Counted from the first letter of the stretch, positions 6,547 through 15,000 are shown. The stretch: DNA of 64,000 nucleotides from an uncultured Luteitalea sp. (GCA_934541105.1 CAKTDA010000002.1:124001-188000), one strand, 5' to 3'. The notes: a model not told the origin generated them from the sequence alone. Numbers and translations are program-made.

Positions 6547-9378
6547 ATGGCCGACTGGAAGAACTCCGTCAACCTGCCCCGCACCGACTTCCCGATGAAG
6601 GCCAACCTCCAGGTGGCCGAGCCGGCGGCGCTCGCCCGCTGGGAGGGGATGGACCTGTACGGGCAGATTACGGCCGCGCGCGCCGGACAGCCCAAGTACG
6701 TGCTGCACGACGGTCCGCCCTACGCCAACGGGCAGCTCCACATCGGCCATGCCCTCAACAAGATCCTGAAGGACTTCATCGTCAAGTCGAAGTCGATGGC
6801 GGGATTCGATGCGCCGTACGTGCCGGGCTGGGACTGCCACGGCCTGCCCATCGAGCTGCAGGTGGACAAGGAGCTCGGCGCGAAGAAGCGCGACATGGAC
6901 ATCGCCGAGATCCGGCGGGCCTGCCGGGCGTATGCCGCTCGGCACGTCGACATGCAGCGCGAGGACTTCAAGCGCCTCGGCGTGTTCGGCGACTGGTCCG
7001 ACCCGTACCTGACGATGGCCTTCCCGTATCAGGCCGCGATCGTTCGCGCACTGGGCCGGTGCGTCGAGAAGGGGCTCGTCTACAAGGGCAAGAAGCCCGT
7101 CTACTGGTGCATCAACGATCGGACGGCGCTTGCCGAGGCCGAAGTCGAGTACGAGGCGCACGTGTCGCCCTCGATCTACGTCGAGTTCGCGCTCGATCCG
7201 CGTGACGCCGACACGCTCGCCGCCCGCGTACCGGCGCTTGCAGGCGCGCGCGTGTCGGTCCTGATCTGGACGACGACGCCGTGGACCATCCCGTCCAACA
7301 TGGGGGTGGCGTTCCAGCCGGGGTTCGACTACGCCGCGTACGACGTGGACGGCCGGCTCGTGATCGTGGCCGAAGCGCTCGCAGCCGCGACGTTTGCCAA
7401 GGCAGGGCGCACACCCGGCGAGCCGGTGGCCCGGATGAAGGGCGAGGTGTTCGATCGCGTCCGCTTCAGGCACCCGCTCTACGACCGCGAGTCGCTCGGC
7501 GTGCTTGCCGACTACGTCACGCTCGAACAGGGCACCGGCGCCGTCCACACGGCACCGGGCCATGGCGCCGACGACTTCAACACGGGACAGAAGTACGGCC
7601 TCGAGACGTACGCGCCCATCGGCCCATCGGGTGAGTTCCTCGACAGCGTCGGGCTCTTTGCCGGACTGAAGGTGTGGGACGCCAACCCGAAGGTCGTCGA
7701 GGCGCTGCGCGAGCGCGGTGCGCTGTGGTCCACCGAGAAGTACGAGCACAGCTACCCGCACTGCTGGCGCTGCCACAGGCCGCTGATCTTCCTCGCGACG
7801 CCGCAGTGGTTCATCGGCATGGATCACGACGGGTACCGCGAACGGGCGCTCGAGGCGGTCGAGGGGGTCGAGTGGATCCCGGCGTGGGGCGAGGAGCGCA
7901 TCCACAACATGCTCGCCAACCGGCCCGACTGGTGCATCTCGCGCCAGCGCGCCTGGGGTGTGCCGATTCCTGCCGTGTCGTGTACGACGTGCCGTGAGTC
8001 GATCCTCACGACCGACCTCACGACGCGTGCCGCGGACGTGTTCCTCGAGCACGGGGCCGATGCCTGGTACGAGCGGCCGATCGAGGAATTCCTGCCCGAG
8101 GGGCTGACGTGCGCCCACTGCGGCGGCACGGCGTTCGAGCGCGAGCGCGACATCCTCGACGTGTGGTTCGACTCGGGTTCGAGCCACGAGGCGGTGCTGG
8201 CGGTACGTCCCGAACTGACGCGTCCCGCCGACATGTACCTCGAGGGCAGCGACCAGCATCGCGGCTGGTTCCACAGCTCGCTGCTCGTCTCGCTCGGCAC
8301 GCGCGGCGAGGCGCCGTACCGCTCGGTGCTCACCCATGGATTCGTCGTGGACGAGGAAGGCCGCAAGATGTCCAAGTCGCGCGGCAACAACGTCGTCCCG
8401 CAGCAGGTGATCGAGCAGAGCGGCGCGGAAGTGCTGCGGCTGTGGGTGTCGATGGTGGACTACCGCGAGGAGGTCCGGCTCGGCAAGCAGATCCTGGCGC
8501 GCACCGTCGAGGCCTATCGCAAGATCCGCAACACGCTGCGCTACCTGGCCGCCAACCTGTACGACTTCGATCCGGCGGTCGACGCGCTGCCGCTCGACGA
8601 GATGCTCGACGTCGATCGGTATGCGCTCGCCCGGTACGCGGATGCCGCGTCCACGATGATCGCGGCGTACGAGCGGTTCGACTTCCAGTCGATCTTCCAC
8701 GAGGTGAACAGGCTGACGGTCGTCGACCTCAGCGCGTTCTACTTCGACGTCTCGAAGGATCGGCTGTACACGTTCGGGGCCGCATCGCGGCCGAGGCGTT
8801 CGGCGCAGACGGCGATGTACCACATGGCCGACGGGCTCGCGCGGCTGCTGGCGCCAATCCTGCCGGTCACGGCCGACGAACTCTGGCGCGTCCTGCCGCC
8901 TGTCCACCGTAGCCTCGGCGAAGGTGGAGGCGAACGCGAGCCGTCGGTGCACATCGCGCTCTTCCCCGCCGGCGTCGAAGCCTGGCAGGACGCCGACCTC
9001 GTCGCGCGCTACGCCACGCGGCTCGAAGTGCGAGACCTCGTGAACGCGAAGCTCGAGGAACAGCGACAAGCGAAGGCGATCGGCACTTCCCTCGAAGCCG
9101 CCGTGATGCTGTCGGCAACCGGGCGATTCGCTCGCGCCCTCGACGGCCTCACGGCCGAGGAACTTGCTGCGTTCTGCATCGTCAGCCGCGCGACTGTCGG
9201 GCCGCCGGCTTCCGGGCAGGGCGACGACACGCTGACGGTGTCGGTCGCACGTGTGGACGGCGAGAAGTGCCAGCGGTGCTGGCGATACGTGCCGGCAATC
9301 AGCCGCGTTCCGGAGACGGAGGGCCTCTGCGAGCGCTGCGTGGACGCACTGGGCCTTGCCGGGGCAGTGCCCGCATGA
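6547..9378 (+). CDS. ileS: Isoleucyl-tRNA synthetase
   Basis: A complete 943-residue class I synthetase charging tRNA-Ile. HIGH is at residues 65-68 (PYANGQLHIGHALNK) and KMSKS at 607-611; the CP1 editing domain lies between, with the WTTTPWT motif at about 242-248. The C-terminal zinc-binding region has CQRCW and CERC. Residues about 785-797 (VHRSLGEGGG) sit where other IleS proteins pass directly from the LP of DELWRVLP to EREPSVH; they are encoded by a 26-bp imperfect palindrome that appears to be inserted in frame. The ileS stop overlaps the lspA start as ATGA, and ileS-lspA is a common bacterial pair. Confidence 0.97.
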   Translation: MADWKNSVNLPRTDFPMKANLQVAEPAALARWEGMDLYGQITAARAGQPKYVLHDGPPYANGQLHIGHALNKILKDFIVKSKSMAGFDAPYVPGWDCHGLPIELQVDKELGAKKRDMDIAEIRRACRAYAARHVDMQREDFKRLGVFGDWSDPYLTMAFPYQAAIVRALGRCVEKGLVYKGKKPVYWCINDRTALAEAEVEYEAHVSPSIYVEFALDPRDADTLAARVPALAGARVSVLIWTTTPWTIPSNMGVAFQPGFDYAAYDVDGRLVIVAEALAAATFAKAGRTPGEPVARMKGEVFDRVRFRHPLYDRESLGVLADYVTLEQGTGAVHTAPGHGADDFNTGQKYGLETYAPIGPSGEFLDSVGLFAGLKVWDANPKVVEALRERGALWSTEKYEHSYPHCWRCHRPLIFLATPQWFIGMDHDGYRERALEAVEGVEWIPAWGEERIHNMLANRPDWCISRQRAWGVPIPAVSCTTCRESILTTDLTTRAADVFLEHGADAWYERPIEEFLPEGLTCAHCGGTAFERERDILDVWFDSGSSHEAVLAVRPELTRPADMYLEGSDQHRGWFHSSLLVSLGTRGEAPYRSVLTHGFVVDEEGRKMSKSRGNNVVPQQVIEQSGAEVLRLWVSMVDYREEVRLGKQILARTVEAYRKIRNTLRYLAANLYDFDPAVDALPLDEMLDVDRYALARYADAASTMIAAYERFDFQSIFHEVNRLTVVDLSAFYFDVSKDRLYTFGAASRPRRSAQTAMYHMADGLARLLAPILPVTADELWRVLPPVHRSLGEGGGEREPSVHIALFPAGVEAWQDADLVARYATRLEVRDLVNAKLEEQRQAKAIGTSLEAAVMLSATGRFARALDGLTAEELAAFCIVSRATVGPPASGQGDDTLTVSVARVDGEKCQRCWRYVPAISRVPETEGLCERCVDALGLAGAVPA
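8903..8930. repeat. Palindromic REP-like insert within ileS
   Basis: The plus strand contains TCCACC, then GTAGCCTCGGCGAA, then GGTGGA: a 6-bp perfect outer stem with the inner stem GCC-TC-GGC. Its complement reads through GAGGCTACGGTGGA, which yields Tyr-Gly-Gly-Gln type strings in other frames. It adds about ten extra codons to ileS between conserved blocks without breaking the frame. Confidence 0.6.
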
Positions 9379-9896
9379 GCGAGCCGGCCGGGCCCGTGGC
9401 CTCGCCCGTGTGGCGGCGTCCCGAGGTGTGGGTGACGCTGCTGCTCGTGGTGCTCGACCAGGCGACCAAGCTGCTGGTGCTGCAGCGCGTGCAACTGCAC
9501 GAGACGATCCCGGTGATTCCCGGGCTGCTGAACATCACGTACGTGCGCAACACCGGCGCGGCGTTCGGCATGCTGAACGCGCACGACTTCGCCTACAAGC
9601 CGCTCATCGTCGCGTCGCTCGCCGTCGCGGCACTGCTCGGCATCCTCTGGTATGCCCGGACGTTCGCGGGCGAATCGTGGGCGGCGCGCTACGGGTTCGC
9701 CCTGATCGTCGCGGGCGCCGCCGGCAACCTGGTCGACCGCGTGACGCTCGGCTATGTCGTGGACTTCGTGGACTTCCACGTCGGCACGTGGCACTTCTGG
9801 GCGTTCAACGTCGCCGATGCCGCGATCACGATCGGCGCGATCCTGTTCGCGGCCGACACCCTGCTCCCGAGGCGCCATGTTCCCGAAGCTGTTTGA
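9375..9896 (+). CDS. lspA: Lipoprotein signal peptidase (signal peptidase II)
   Basis: A 173-residue inner-membrane aspartyl protease with four membrane helices. The first conserved block is LDQATKLLV and the catalytic aspartates are in GAAGNLVDRV and FNVADAAI. It cleaves prolipoproteins after Lgt has added diacylglycerol to the lipobox cysteine; lgt is the next gene and overlaps by 20 bases. Lipoproteins with lipoboxes are present in the window (17817 and 57463 genes). The start ATG overlaps the ileS stop. Confidence 0.96.
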   Translation: MSEPAGPVASPVWRRPEVWVTLLLVVLDQATKLLVLQRVQLHETIPVIPGLLNITYVRNTGAAFGMLNAHDFAYKPLIVASLAVAALLGILWYARTFAGESWAARYGFALIVAGAAGNLVDRVTLGYVVDFVDFHVGTWHFWAFNVADAAITIGAILFAADTLLPRRHVPEAV

Positions 9897-10701
9897 TCTC
9901 GGCCCGCTGACCGTCTACTCGTACGGCGTCCTCCTTGCCGCCGCGTACCTCGGCGGCCTGCAGTTCGCGCTCGTCCGCGCGCGCAACCGCGGCCTCGACC
10001 CGGCGCGCGTGATGGACCTCGGCATCTACATCATCGTCAGCGCGCTCGTCGGGGCGAAGCTGCTGCTCGTGATCGTGGATGCCGGCCACTTCATCGAGAA
10101 CCCGCGCGACCTGCTGGCGCTCACCCGGTCGGGCGGCGTGTTCTACGGGGGACTCATCCTCGCGGTGATCGTCGGGCTGTGGTACGTCCGCAAGCACAGG
10201 CTGCCCACCTGGCGCATCGCCGACGTGATCGCGCCCGGCATCGCGTTCGGGCACGTCGTCGGGCGCCTTGGCTGCTTCCTTGCCGGCTGCTGCTACGGGC
10301 ACGAGACGACGGTGCCATGGGCGGTGACGTTCACCAACCCGCTCGCGGCCGAGAACGTCGGCACGCCGCTCGGCGTGCCGCTGCACCCGACGCAGCTCTA
10401 CGAGGCCGGCGCGGAACTCGTCATCCTCGGCCTGCTGCTCGCGTTCGAGCACAAGGGCCGTGCCTTCCCGGGCCGGACGTTCTGGGGCTACATGCTCGTC
10501 TACGGCCTGACGCGGTTCGTCATCGAGTTCTTCCGCGGCGACCCGCGCGGCATGGTCTTCGCGAACGTCTCCACGTCGCAGTTCATCTCGCTGCTGATCA
10601 TCCCGATCAGCCTCGTGATGCTGTACTGGCTCTCGCGACGCGACACGCACGCCGCGCCAGCCACGATGGCTCCCGGGCGGCCGCGGGCCTCGCGCGCGTG
10701 A
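9877..10701 (+). CDS. lgt: Prolipoprotein diacylglyceryl transferase
   Basis: A 274-residue polytopic inner-membrane enzyme that transfers diacylglycerol from phosphatidylglycerol to the lipobox cysteine. It shows SGGVFYGGL (about residues 86-94), where E. coli has a His in place of the Tyr, and the Lgt signature GRLGCFLAGCCYG with the essential Arg; the usual Asn in this signature is Ala here. PTQLYEA and the C-terminal GYMLVYGLTRFVIEFFRGD also fit. It sits between lspA and rluD with overlaps on both sides, so the four genes from ileS form one tight operon. Confidence 0.96.
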   Translation: MFPKLFDLGPLTVYSYGVLLAAAYLGGLQFALVRARNRGLDPARVMDLGIYIIVSALVGAKLLLVIVDAGHFIENPRDLLALTRSGGVFYGGLILAVIVGLWYVRKHRLPTWRIADVIAPGIAFGHVVGRLGCFLAGCCYGHETTVPWAVTFTNPLAAENVGTPLGVPLHPTQLYEAGAELVILGLLLAFEHKGRAFPGRTFWGYMLVYGLTRFVIEFFRGDPRGMVFANVSTSQFISLLIIPISLVMLYWLSRRDTHAAPATMAPGRPRASRA

Positions 10702-11744
10702 GCGATCCGATGCACGAGCACGACGAAGACGACGGGTTCGAGCCGGCCGACGAGGGCAGCGAGCCGTCGGGGCACACGGCAACCGTCACCGTTGGCGAGG
10801 ACGAAGCGAACCAGCGCGCCGATCAGGCCCTCGCGGCACTGCTGCCGGGCGTGTCGCGGTCGCAGGTGCAGCGGCTCATCCGCGACGGACGCGTCCGCCT
10901 TGCCGATCGTCCGCTCACCAAGGCGAGCGAGGTCCTCGCAGCCGGCACTGTCCTCAGCGTGGACCTGCCCGCCCCGACGGCGGTCGAGGCGGAGCCGGAA
11001 GACATCCCGCTCGACATCCTCCACGAGGACGAGCACATCGTCGTCGTCAACAAGCCGGCCGGGATGGTCGTGCACCCGGCGGCCGGGCATGCGACCGGCA
11101 CGCTCGTGAATGCCCTGCTGCACCACGTGCAGGGCCTCAGCGGCATCGGTGGCGCGATGCGACCCGGCATCGTGCATCGGCTCGACAAGGGCACGTCCGG
11201 GGTGATGGTCGTGGCCAAGAGCGACGCCGCGCATCAGGAACTCGGGCGGCAGTTCCACGATCGCGAGGTCGAGAAGGAGTACGTCGCGCTCGTGTGGGGT
11301 CTCGTCCATTACGGGCGCCGCATCGAGACGCCAATCGGACGCGATCCGCGCGACCGGCAGAAGATGACGACACGCGCGCGGCGATCGCGGGCGGCAGTGA
11401 CGCGCGTCACGTGGGCGCTCCACCTCCCTGGCGTCTCCCTCATCCGGGTGGCCATCCACACGGGCCGGACGCACCAGATTCGCGTGCACCTCAGTTCGAT
11501 CGGCCATGCGATCTGCGGCGACGCGACGTACGGCGGCATCCCGCGGCGCATCGCGCCGCACCTCAAGGCAGTCGGCTCCCTCCAGCGGCCGTTCCTCCAC
11601 GCGGAGCGCCTCGTGTTCACGCACCCGGTCGACGGCCGTCGCATGGAGTTCGAGGCACCACTCCCGGAGGACCTGACGAAGGTCCTCGAACAGCTCGACG
11701 CCGCCGTCGCCCGCTTCGGCTATCGCACGATCCAGAATCCGTGA
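10698..11744 (+). CDS. rluD: RluA-family 23S rRNA pseudouridine synthase (RluD-like)
   Basis: A 348-residue protein counting from GTG 10698, which overlaps the lgt stop as GTGA; ATG 10710 is an alternative start. An acidic, disordered N-terminus of about 30 residues leads into an S4 RNA-binding domain (ADQALAALLPGVSRSQVQRLIRDG), then the catalytic domain with HRLDKGTSG carrying the catalytic Asp, and HTGRTHQIRVH. RluD makes pseudouridines in helix 69 of 23S rRNA; a family member with another target is possible. The lspA-rluD linkage is common. Confidence 0.92.
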   Translation: MSDPMHEHDEDDGFEPADEGSEPSGHTATVTVGEDEANQRADQALAALLPGVSRSQVQRLIRDGRVRLADRPLTKASEVLAAGTVLSVDLPAPTAVEAEPEDIPLDILHEDEHIVVVNKPAGMVVHPAAGHATGTLVNALLHHVQGLSGIGGAMRPGIVHRLDKGTSGVMVVAKSDAAHQELGRQFHDREVEKEYVALVWGLVHYGRRIETPIGRDPRDRQKMTTRARRSRAAVTRVTWALHLPGVSLIRVAIHTGRTHQIRVHLSSIGHAICGDATYGGIPRRIAPHLKAVGSLQRPFLHAERLVFTHPVDGRRMEFEAPLPEDLTKVLEQLDAAVARFGYRTIQNP

Positions 11745-11808
11745 GCCCGGCCCCGGCACCGGCCGAAGGTCGTTCCGTACCCCGGACCCGGAGTACGCTG
11801 TGCGCGGC

Positions 11809-12336
11809 ATGTCTGCAATCGAATCGACGACGATGTTCGAGGGACGCGTGTTCACGGTCACGAAGGACCGCGTGAGGTTGCCGCATGGCGTCGAGACGAC
11901 ACTCGACGTCGTGCGACACCGCGGCTCGGTGGTGCTCGTGCCGATGCCGGACGACGGGTCGGTGATCCTGGTGCGGCAGTACCGGCATGCAATTGGACGC
12001 CACGTGTGGGAGCTGCCGGCGGGCACCGTGGACCCCGGCGAGGACGCCGACGTCGCGGCTCTGCGCGAGTGTCATGAAGAGATCGGGCTCGTCGCCCGTG
12101 ATGCCGTACGCATCGCGTCGCTGTACCCGTCGCCCGGGTACACGACCGAGGTCATGCACTTCTACCGGCTGACCGGACTCCACGAGCCGCCGCAGGCGGC
12201 TGCGCAGGACGAGGACGAGCACCTCGAACCGCGTACGTTCTCGCTCGCCGAGCTCCGCCAGGCGGTGGCGCGCGGCGAGATCGTCGACATGAAGACGGTG
12301 ACGGCGTTGGTCCTGCTCGACACGGCCCTGGCCTAG
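11809..12336 (+). CDS. Nudix hydrolase, ADP-ribose pyrophosphatase type
   Basis: A 175-residue protein. The full Nudix box is present: G-x5-E-x7-RE-x2-EE-x-GL in the stretch starting GTVDPGEDADVAALRE and ending CHEEIGL (about residues 70-92). The upstream LVRQYRHAIGRHVWELPAG is typical of ADP-ribose or ADP-sugar pyrophosphatases. ATG 11809 fits the conserved start; a GTG nine bases earlier is possible. A weak TACGCT sits nine bases before the ATG and there is no ribosome binding site. Physiological substrate is inferred only. Confidence 0.88.
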   Translation: MSAIESTTMFEGRVFTVTKDRVRLPHGVETTLDVVRHRGSVVLVPMPDDGSVILVRQYRHAIGRHVWELPAGTVDPGEDADVAALRECHEEIGLVARDAVRIASLYPSPGYTTEVMHFYRLTGLHEPPQAAAQDEDEHLEPRTFSLAELRQAVARGEIVDMKTVTALVLLDTALA

Positions 12337-12340
12337 ACGG

Positions 12341-12376
12341 AAAAACGGCCGCCCCGGTATACCCGGGCACGGCCGT
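12341..12376 (-). terminator. Intrinsic terminator of the DksA-like gene
   Basis: ACGGCCG (12345-12351) pairs with CGGCCGT (12370-12376), with an inner CCCGG/CCGGG stem around TATA. The plus-strand AAAAA at 12341-12345 becomes a U-run on the leftward transcript, so it terminates the gene ending at 12411. The hairpin may also serve the Nudix gene, which ends eight bases to its left. Confidence 0.75.
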
Positions 12377-12410
12377 CCGCAGACCAGATCCGCGCGTCGC
12401 GACGCGACGC

Positions 12411-12860
12411 TCAGCTGGCCATGTCGATCATCGCGGTCGCGCCACTGCGGCGTGCCACGAACTTGTCTCGCGCTTCCGCAGCCTCGCGCTCTTCCTCGCA
12501 GTCCTTGCAGCGGAGCGCGAAGGGCAGCGCCCGCAGCCTGGCCTCGGCGATTTCGTCGCCGCACTCGTAGCAGAACCCGTAGCTCCCGGCTTCGAGACGG
12601 CCGAGTGCCTCGTTGACGCGATTGAGCGTCTCCGACTTCATCTGCATGAGCGCGATCTCGATGTCCTCCTGGATGTCGGACACCGAGGCCTCTTCGGCAT
12701 CGACGACTCCCTGGGCGGTGTCGGCCGGCCCGACGGCGCGGACGTCCTGCATCTGCCGCCGCAGTTCGAGGCTCAATGCCCGTCGCCGATCCTCGAGGAT
12801 GCGGCGCAGTTCAGCGTGACGATCTGTATTGATGGTCCGGGTGGACTTCTTTGCCTTCAT
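12411..12860 (-). CDS. DksA/TraR family zinc-finger regulator
   Basis: A 149-residue protein with a long N-terminal helical hairpin (about residues 12-90) and a C4 zinc finger, C97-x2-C100-x17-C118-x2-C121 (CYECGDEIAEARLRALPF and so on), the layout of DksA/TraR proteins that bind in the RNA polymerase secondary channel and work with ppGpp. A Rel/SpoT ppGpp enzyme lies 2.5 kb away. The start ATG at 12860 follows an AAAGGAG ribosome binding site by about 10 bases. Its leader carries a sigma-54-like -24/-12 element. It could be a DksA or one of the related zinc-finger proteins; the exact subtype is not settled. Confidence 0.88.
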   Translation of the reverse strand: MKAKKSTRTINTDRHAELRRILEDRRRALSLELRRQMQDVRAVGPADTAQGVVDAEEASVSDIQEDIEIALMQMKSETLNRVNEALGRLEAGSYGFCYECGDEIAEARLRALPFALRCKDCEEEREAAEARDKFVARRSGATAMIDMAS

Positions 12861-13226
12861 TGCCTGTCCACGCTCCTTTCCACATGCGCTTTCAGTGCCG
12901 TTCGAGTAAGCACGCCCCGTGCCACACGCCTGAAGGACGATGCGGCCGTTGTCCGCCAGTCGGCGCTGCACGCCAGAATGGACGGTCTACGGAGATCAAT
13001 TGTCGGCGCGGGGACGAGGAGGGAAACGCCAGCGCGAGACCCTCCAGGCCTCGCCAGACCGTAAAGTACTCATGCCACTCGGCTTGCCGTTCGTGCCGCA
13101 GCACCTGCGCCGCAACACGTCTCGACTGTACAGCGGTTAGACGTTGCTTCCTACTGTATGGTTCTACGCTGAACGATCCCACCTGCCCGTACGACCGGGG
13201 AATGGCGATCGACCAGGCGTCCGACT
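12861..13226. other. Intergenic region upstream of the DksA-like gene
   Basis: This 366-base stretch holds the DksA-like leader and the sigma-54-like element. Open frames here, including a 96-codon minus-strand one at 12892-13182, lack a ribosome binding site, family likeness and the strong GC third-position bias of neighbours. I see no RNA gene or terminator in it. Confidence 0.4.
12909..12924 (-). promoter_or_regulatory. Candidate sigma-54 (-24/-12) promoter of the DksA-like gene
   Basis: The minus strand reads TGGCACGGGGCGTGCT, matching TGGCACG-N4-TTGCW at every position but one (G for the first T of TTGC). The invariant GG and GC dinucleotides are kept at proper spacing. The predicted start is near 12898, about 38 bases before the ATG. 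A chance match in 64 kb of GC-rich DNA is possible. Confidence 0.35.
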
Positions 13227-13811
13227 TTACTGCAAGCGCCTGCGCTGTCCTCGTTCGAGGACGACGCCACGTTCGACGAGGAGTCGCTCCGTCCTCCGGT
13301 CAGCAGAGCGCTCCCACGCCTCGAGCGCGCGAAGCAGCCCGGACGACGACTGCATCTCGGCCCGGAGGGCGACCTCGCCAAGGGCGTCCGCGTACTGCGC
13401 GAACCGCGCCGCAAGGTCCTTGAACGTCGCCGCCATGACCTGCGGTTCCTGGCCGAGCGTGCCGTACGCGAACCCGCCGACCCGGTGGTAGTAGGCCGGC
13501 GGCACGCCGCGGGCACCGGCCCTGGACGCAAAGAACCCTCCGAGCAACAGGGCCGCATCGGCAACCCCGCGCAATGCCCGGCCCTGGTCGGGACACCGAT
13601 CGTCGAGCGCATCGGCAAGCCTGATGGCAAGCGGCCTGGGATCGAGGAACGCCGCCGCCGCGCACGAACCGTCGCTGCGGACGACGTCGGCGAGCAGGCG
13701 GACCACATAGTGCGCCGTCTCGCCAGCCGCAGGGATCCGCTGACCGATCAGGGCGCCTTCGACCTGTTCCCTGAAGTACTCCACAACCGACGCGTGGGCG
13801 ATGACAGCCAT
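13227..13811 (-). CDS. Conserved-looking helical protein of unknown function
   Basis: A 194-residue protein I cannot name. It is predicted mostly alpha-helical, with no signal peptide or membrane segment. Distinct stretches are VVEYFREQVEGALIGQ near the start, a Gly/Leu-rich centre (ADAALLLGGFFASRAGARG) and a motif PPAYYHRVGGFAYGTLG at about residues 106-122, which resembles a Tyr-Tyr-x5-Gly-x-Ala-Tyr-Gly motif that recurs in uncharacterised proteins of this size. The start ATG at 13811 follows a perfect AGGAGG by seven bases. It is divergent from the Cys-rich protein at 13969. Confidence 0.75.
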   Translation of the reverse strand: MAVIAHASVVEYFREQVEGALIGQRIPAAGETAHYVVRLLADVVRSDGSCAAAAFLDPRPLAIRLADALDDRCPDQGRALRGVADAALLLGGFFASRAGARGVPPAYYHRVGGFAYGTLGQEPQVMAATFKDLAARFAQYADALGEVALRAEMQSSSGLLRALEAWERSADRRTERLLVERGVVLERGQRRRLQ

Positions 13812-13968
13812 ACGCGAACCTCCTGGTGCGTGATGGCTGAGCAAATAGCAAGTCGCGTTCCACCGGTTCTGCCCTTCGGACACGCGGGGTGTTGCACTCG
13901 ACACACAAATGCTGACGCCAACCTCGTGCGCGATTGACGCGCCTTCGACGCTGTGGGAGGCTCGGTGC

Positions 13969-14670
13969 ATGGCGGCATGCCCGATGTGTGGCGGGGGCAA
14001 GGCACGGCGGCCGTGTCCGGCGCTCGACAAGGTGATCTGCGCGACGTGCTGCGGCACGAAGCGGCAGGTCACGATCGCGTGTCCTGCCACGTGTCGCTGG
14101 CTGGCGGCATCCCGCGCGCATCCGCACGCCGCCCTCCAGCGCCAGCAGGAGCTCGACACCGCGATTGCCGTCCCGCTCATCCGTGGCCTGGACGAAGAGG
14201 CCTATGGCGTGCTGATGGCGTGCCTCCAGGCGGCCGTCGGACATGTGGCACAGGCAGATCCCCGGCCGCTCGACCAGGATCTCCGGGCGGCGGCCGCTGC
14301 GCTTGCGGCAACAGCCGAAACCGCGAGCCGGGGCGTCCTCTACGAGCACACCCCGGAGTCGCTCGTTGCCGCGCGCCTCGCGCGCGCGATGTCGGCCCCG
14401 CTGGCTGCCGCGGAGCAGGCCGGCACACCTGTGAGCGACAGCGCGACCAGGGACGCGATGCGGCGCCTCGTGGACATCCTCGCTGTCTTCCGCAAGGGCG
14501 CGCCTGCCGAGGACGCCTTCCTCGCGTTCCTCGGGCGGGTGCTCACACCGCGGCTTGCCGATGCCCGGACCGGCCAGCCCCTTGCCGCCTCGTCGGACCC
14601 TGCGCTTGCGGCACTTGGCGGCTCGTCGGCCCTGGCCGTGGACGATGGGCCCCGGATCATCATCCCGTAG
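13969..14670 (+). CDS. Protein of unknown function with an 8-Cys zinc-binding N-terminus
   Basis: A 233-residue protein. The first 42 residues hold eight cysteines: C4, C7, C16, C24, C27, C28, C38 and C42, in CPMCGGG, ICATCCG and CPATC, which look like two interleaved zinc knuckles or ribbons. The remaining 190 residues are Ala/Leu-rich helices with no motif I know (RLVDILAVFRKGAPAEDAFLAFLGR near the end). An SD-like GGGAGG sits about seven bases before the ATG. It lies upstream of rpmB in the same direction with 134 bases between. A nucleic-acid or protein-binding role is plausible but not shown. Confidence 0.8.
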   Translation: MAACPMCGGGKARRPCPALDKVICATCCGTKRQVTIACPATCRWLAASRAHPHAALQRQQELDTAIAVPLIRGLDEEAYGVLMACLQAAVGHVAQADPRPLDQDLRAAAAALAATAETASRGVLYEHTPESLVAARLARAMSAPLAAAEQAGTPVSDSATRDAMRRLVDILAVFRKGAPAEDAFLAFLGRVLTPRLADARTGQPLAASSDPALAALGGSSALAVDDGPRIIIP

Positions 14671-14804
14671 GGCCGGAATCGTCCGTTTCCGGGCGCCGAC
14701 CGGGCGCCTTCCTGTGTTAGAGTTAGTGGTTCCGCGCGCCCGGCGGTCTTCCGCCGCGCCCCCCTGTCCCGGGGAGGGCCTCAGGACGCGCCAGCATCAG
14801 AATC

Positions 14805-14996
14805 ATGGCAAATCGTTGCGAAGTCTGCGGCAAGGGTCCCACGTTCGGCAACAACATCAGCCACGCGCACAACGTGTCGTCGCGGCGCTTCAACCCGAAC
14901 CTGCAGACGGTGCGTGCGCTTGTGAACGGCGCCGCCAAGCGCCTGAAGGTGTGCACGCGCTGCATCCGCTCGGGCAAGATCACAAAGGCGGCCTAG
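14805..14996 (+). CDS. rpmB: 50S ribosomal protein L28 (zinc-ribbon form)
   Basis: A 63-residue L28: MANRCEVCGKGPTFGNNISH, then SSRRFNPNLQTVR and LKVCTRCIRSGKI. It keeps all four zinc-binding cysteines (C5, C8, C50, C53), the C+ form, as opposed to the C- paralogue that some bacteria make under zinc starvation. The ridA gene starts four bases after the stop codon. Confidence 0.97.
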   Translation: MANRCEVCGKGPTFGNNISHAHNVSSRRFNPNLQTVRALVNGAAKRLKVCTRCIRSGKITKAA

Positions 14997-15000
14997 CGTC

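Noticed and set aside
6544..9069. 841-codon minus-strand frame opposite ileS
   Set aside because: Antisense shadow of a GC-rich gene with no domain; ileS is complete on the plus strand.
12892..13182. 96-codon minus-strand frame upstream of the DksA-like gene
   Set aside because: No ribosome binding site, no family likeness, and codon use unlike neighbouring genes.
14177..14428. Minus-strand frame opposite the Cys-rich protein
   Set aside because: Shadow frame with Arg/Pro-rich low complexity; the plus-strand protein has a structured Cys pattern and a sensible start.
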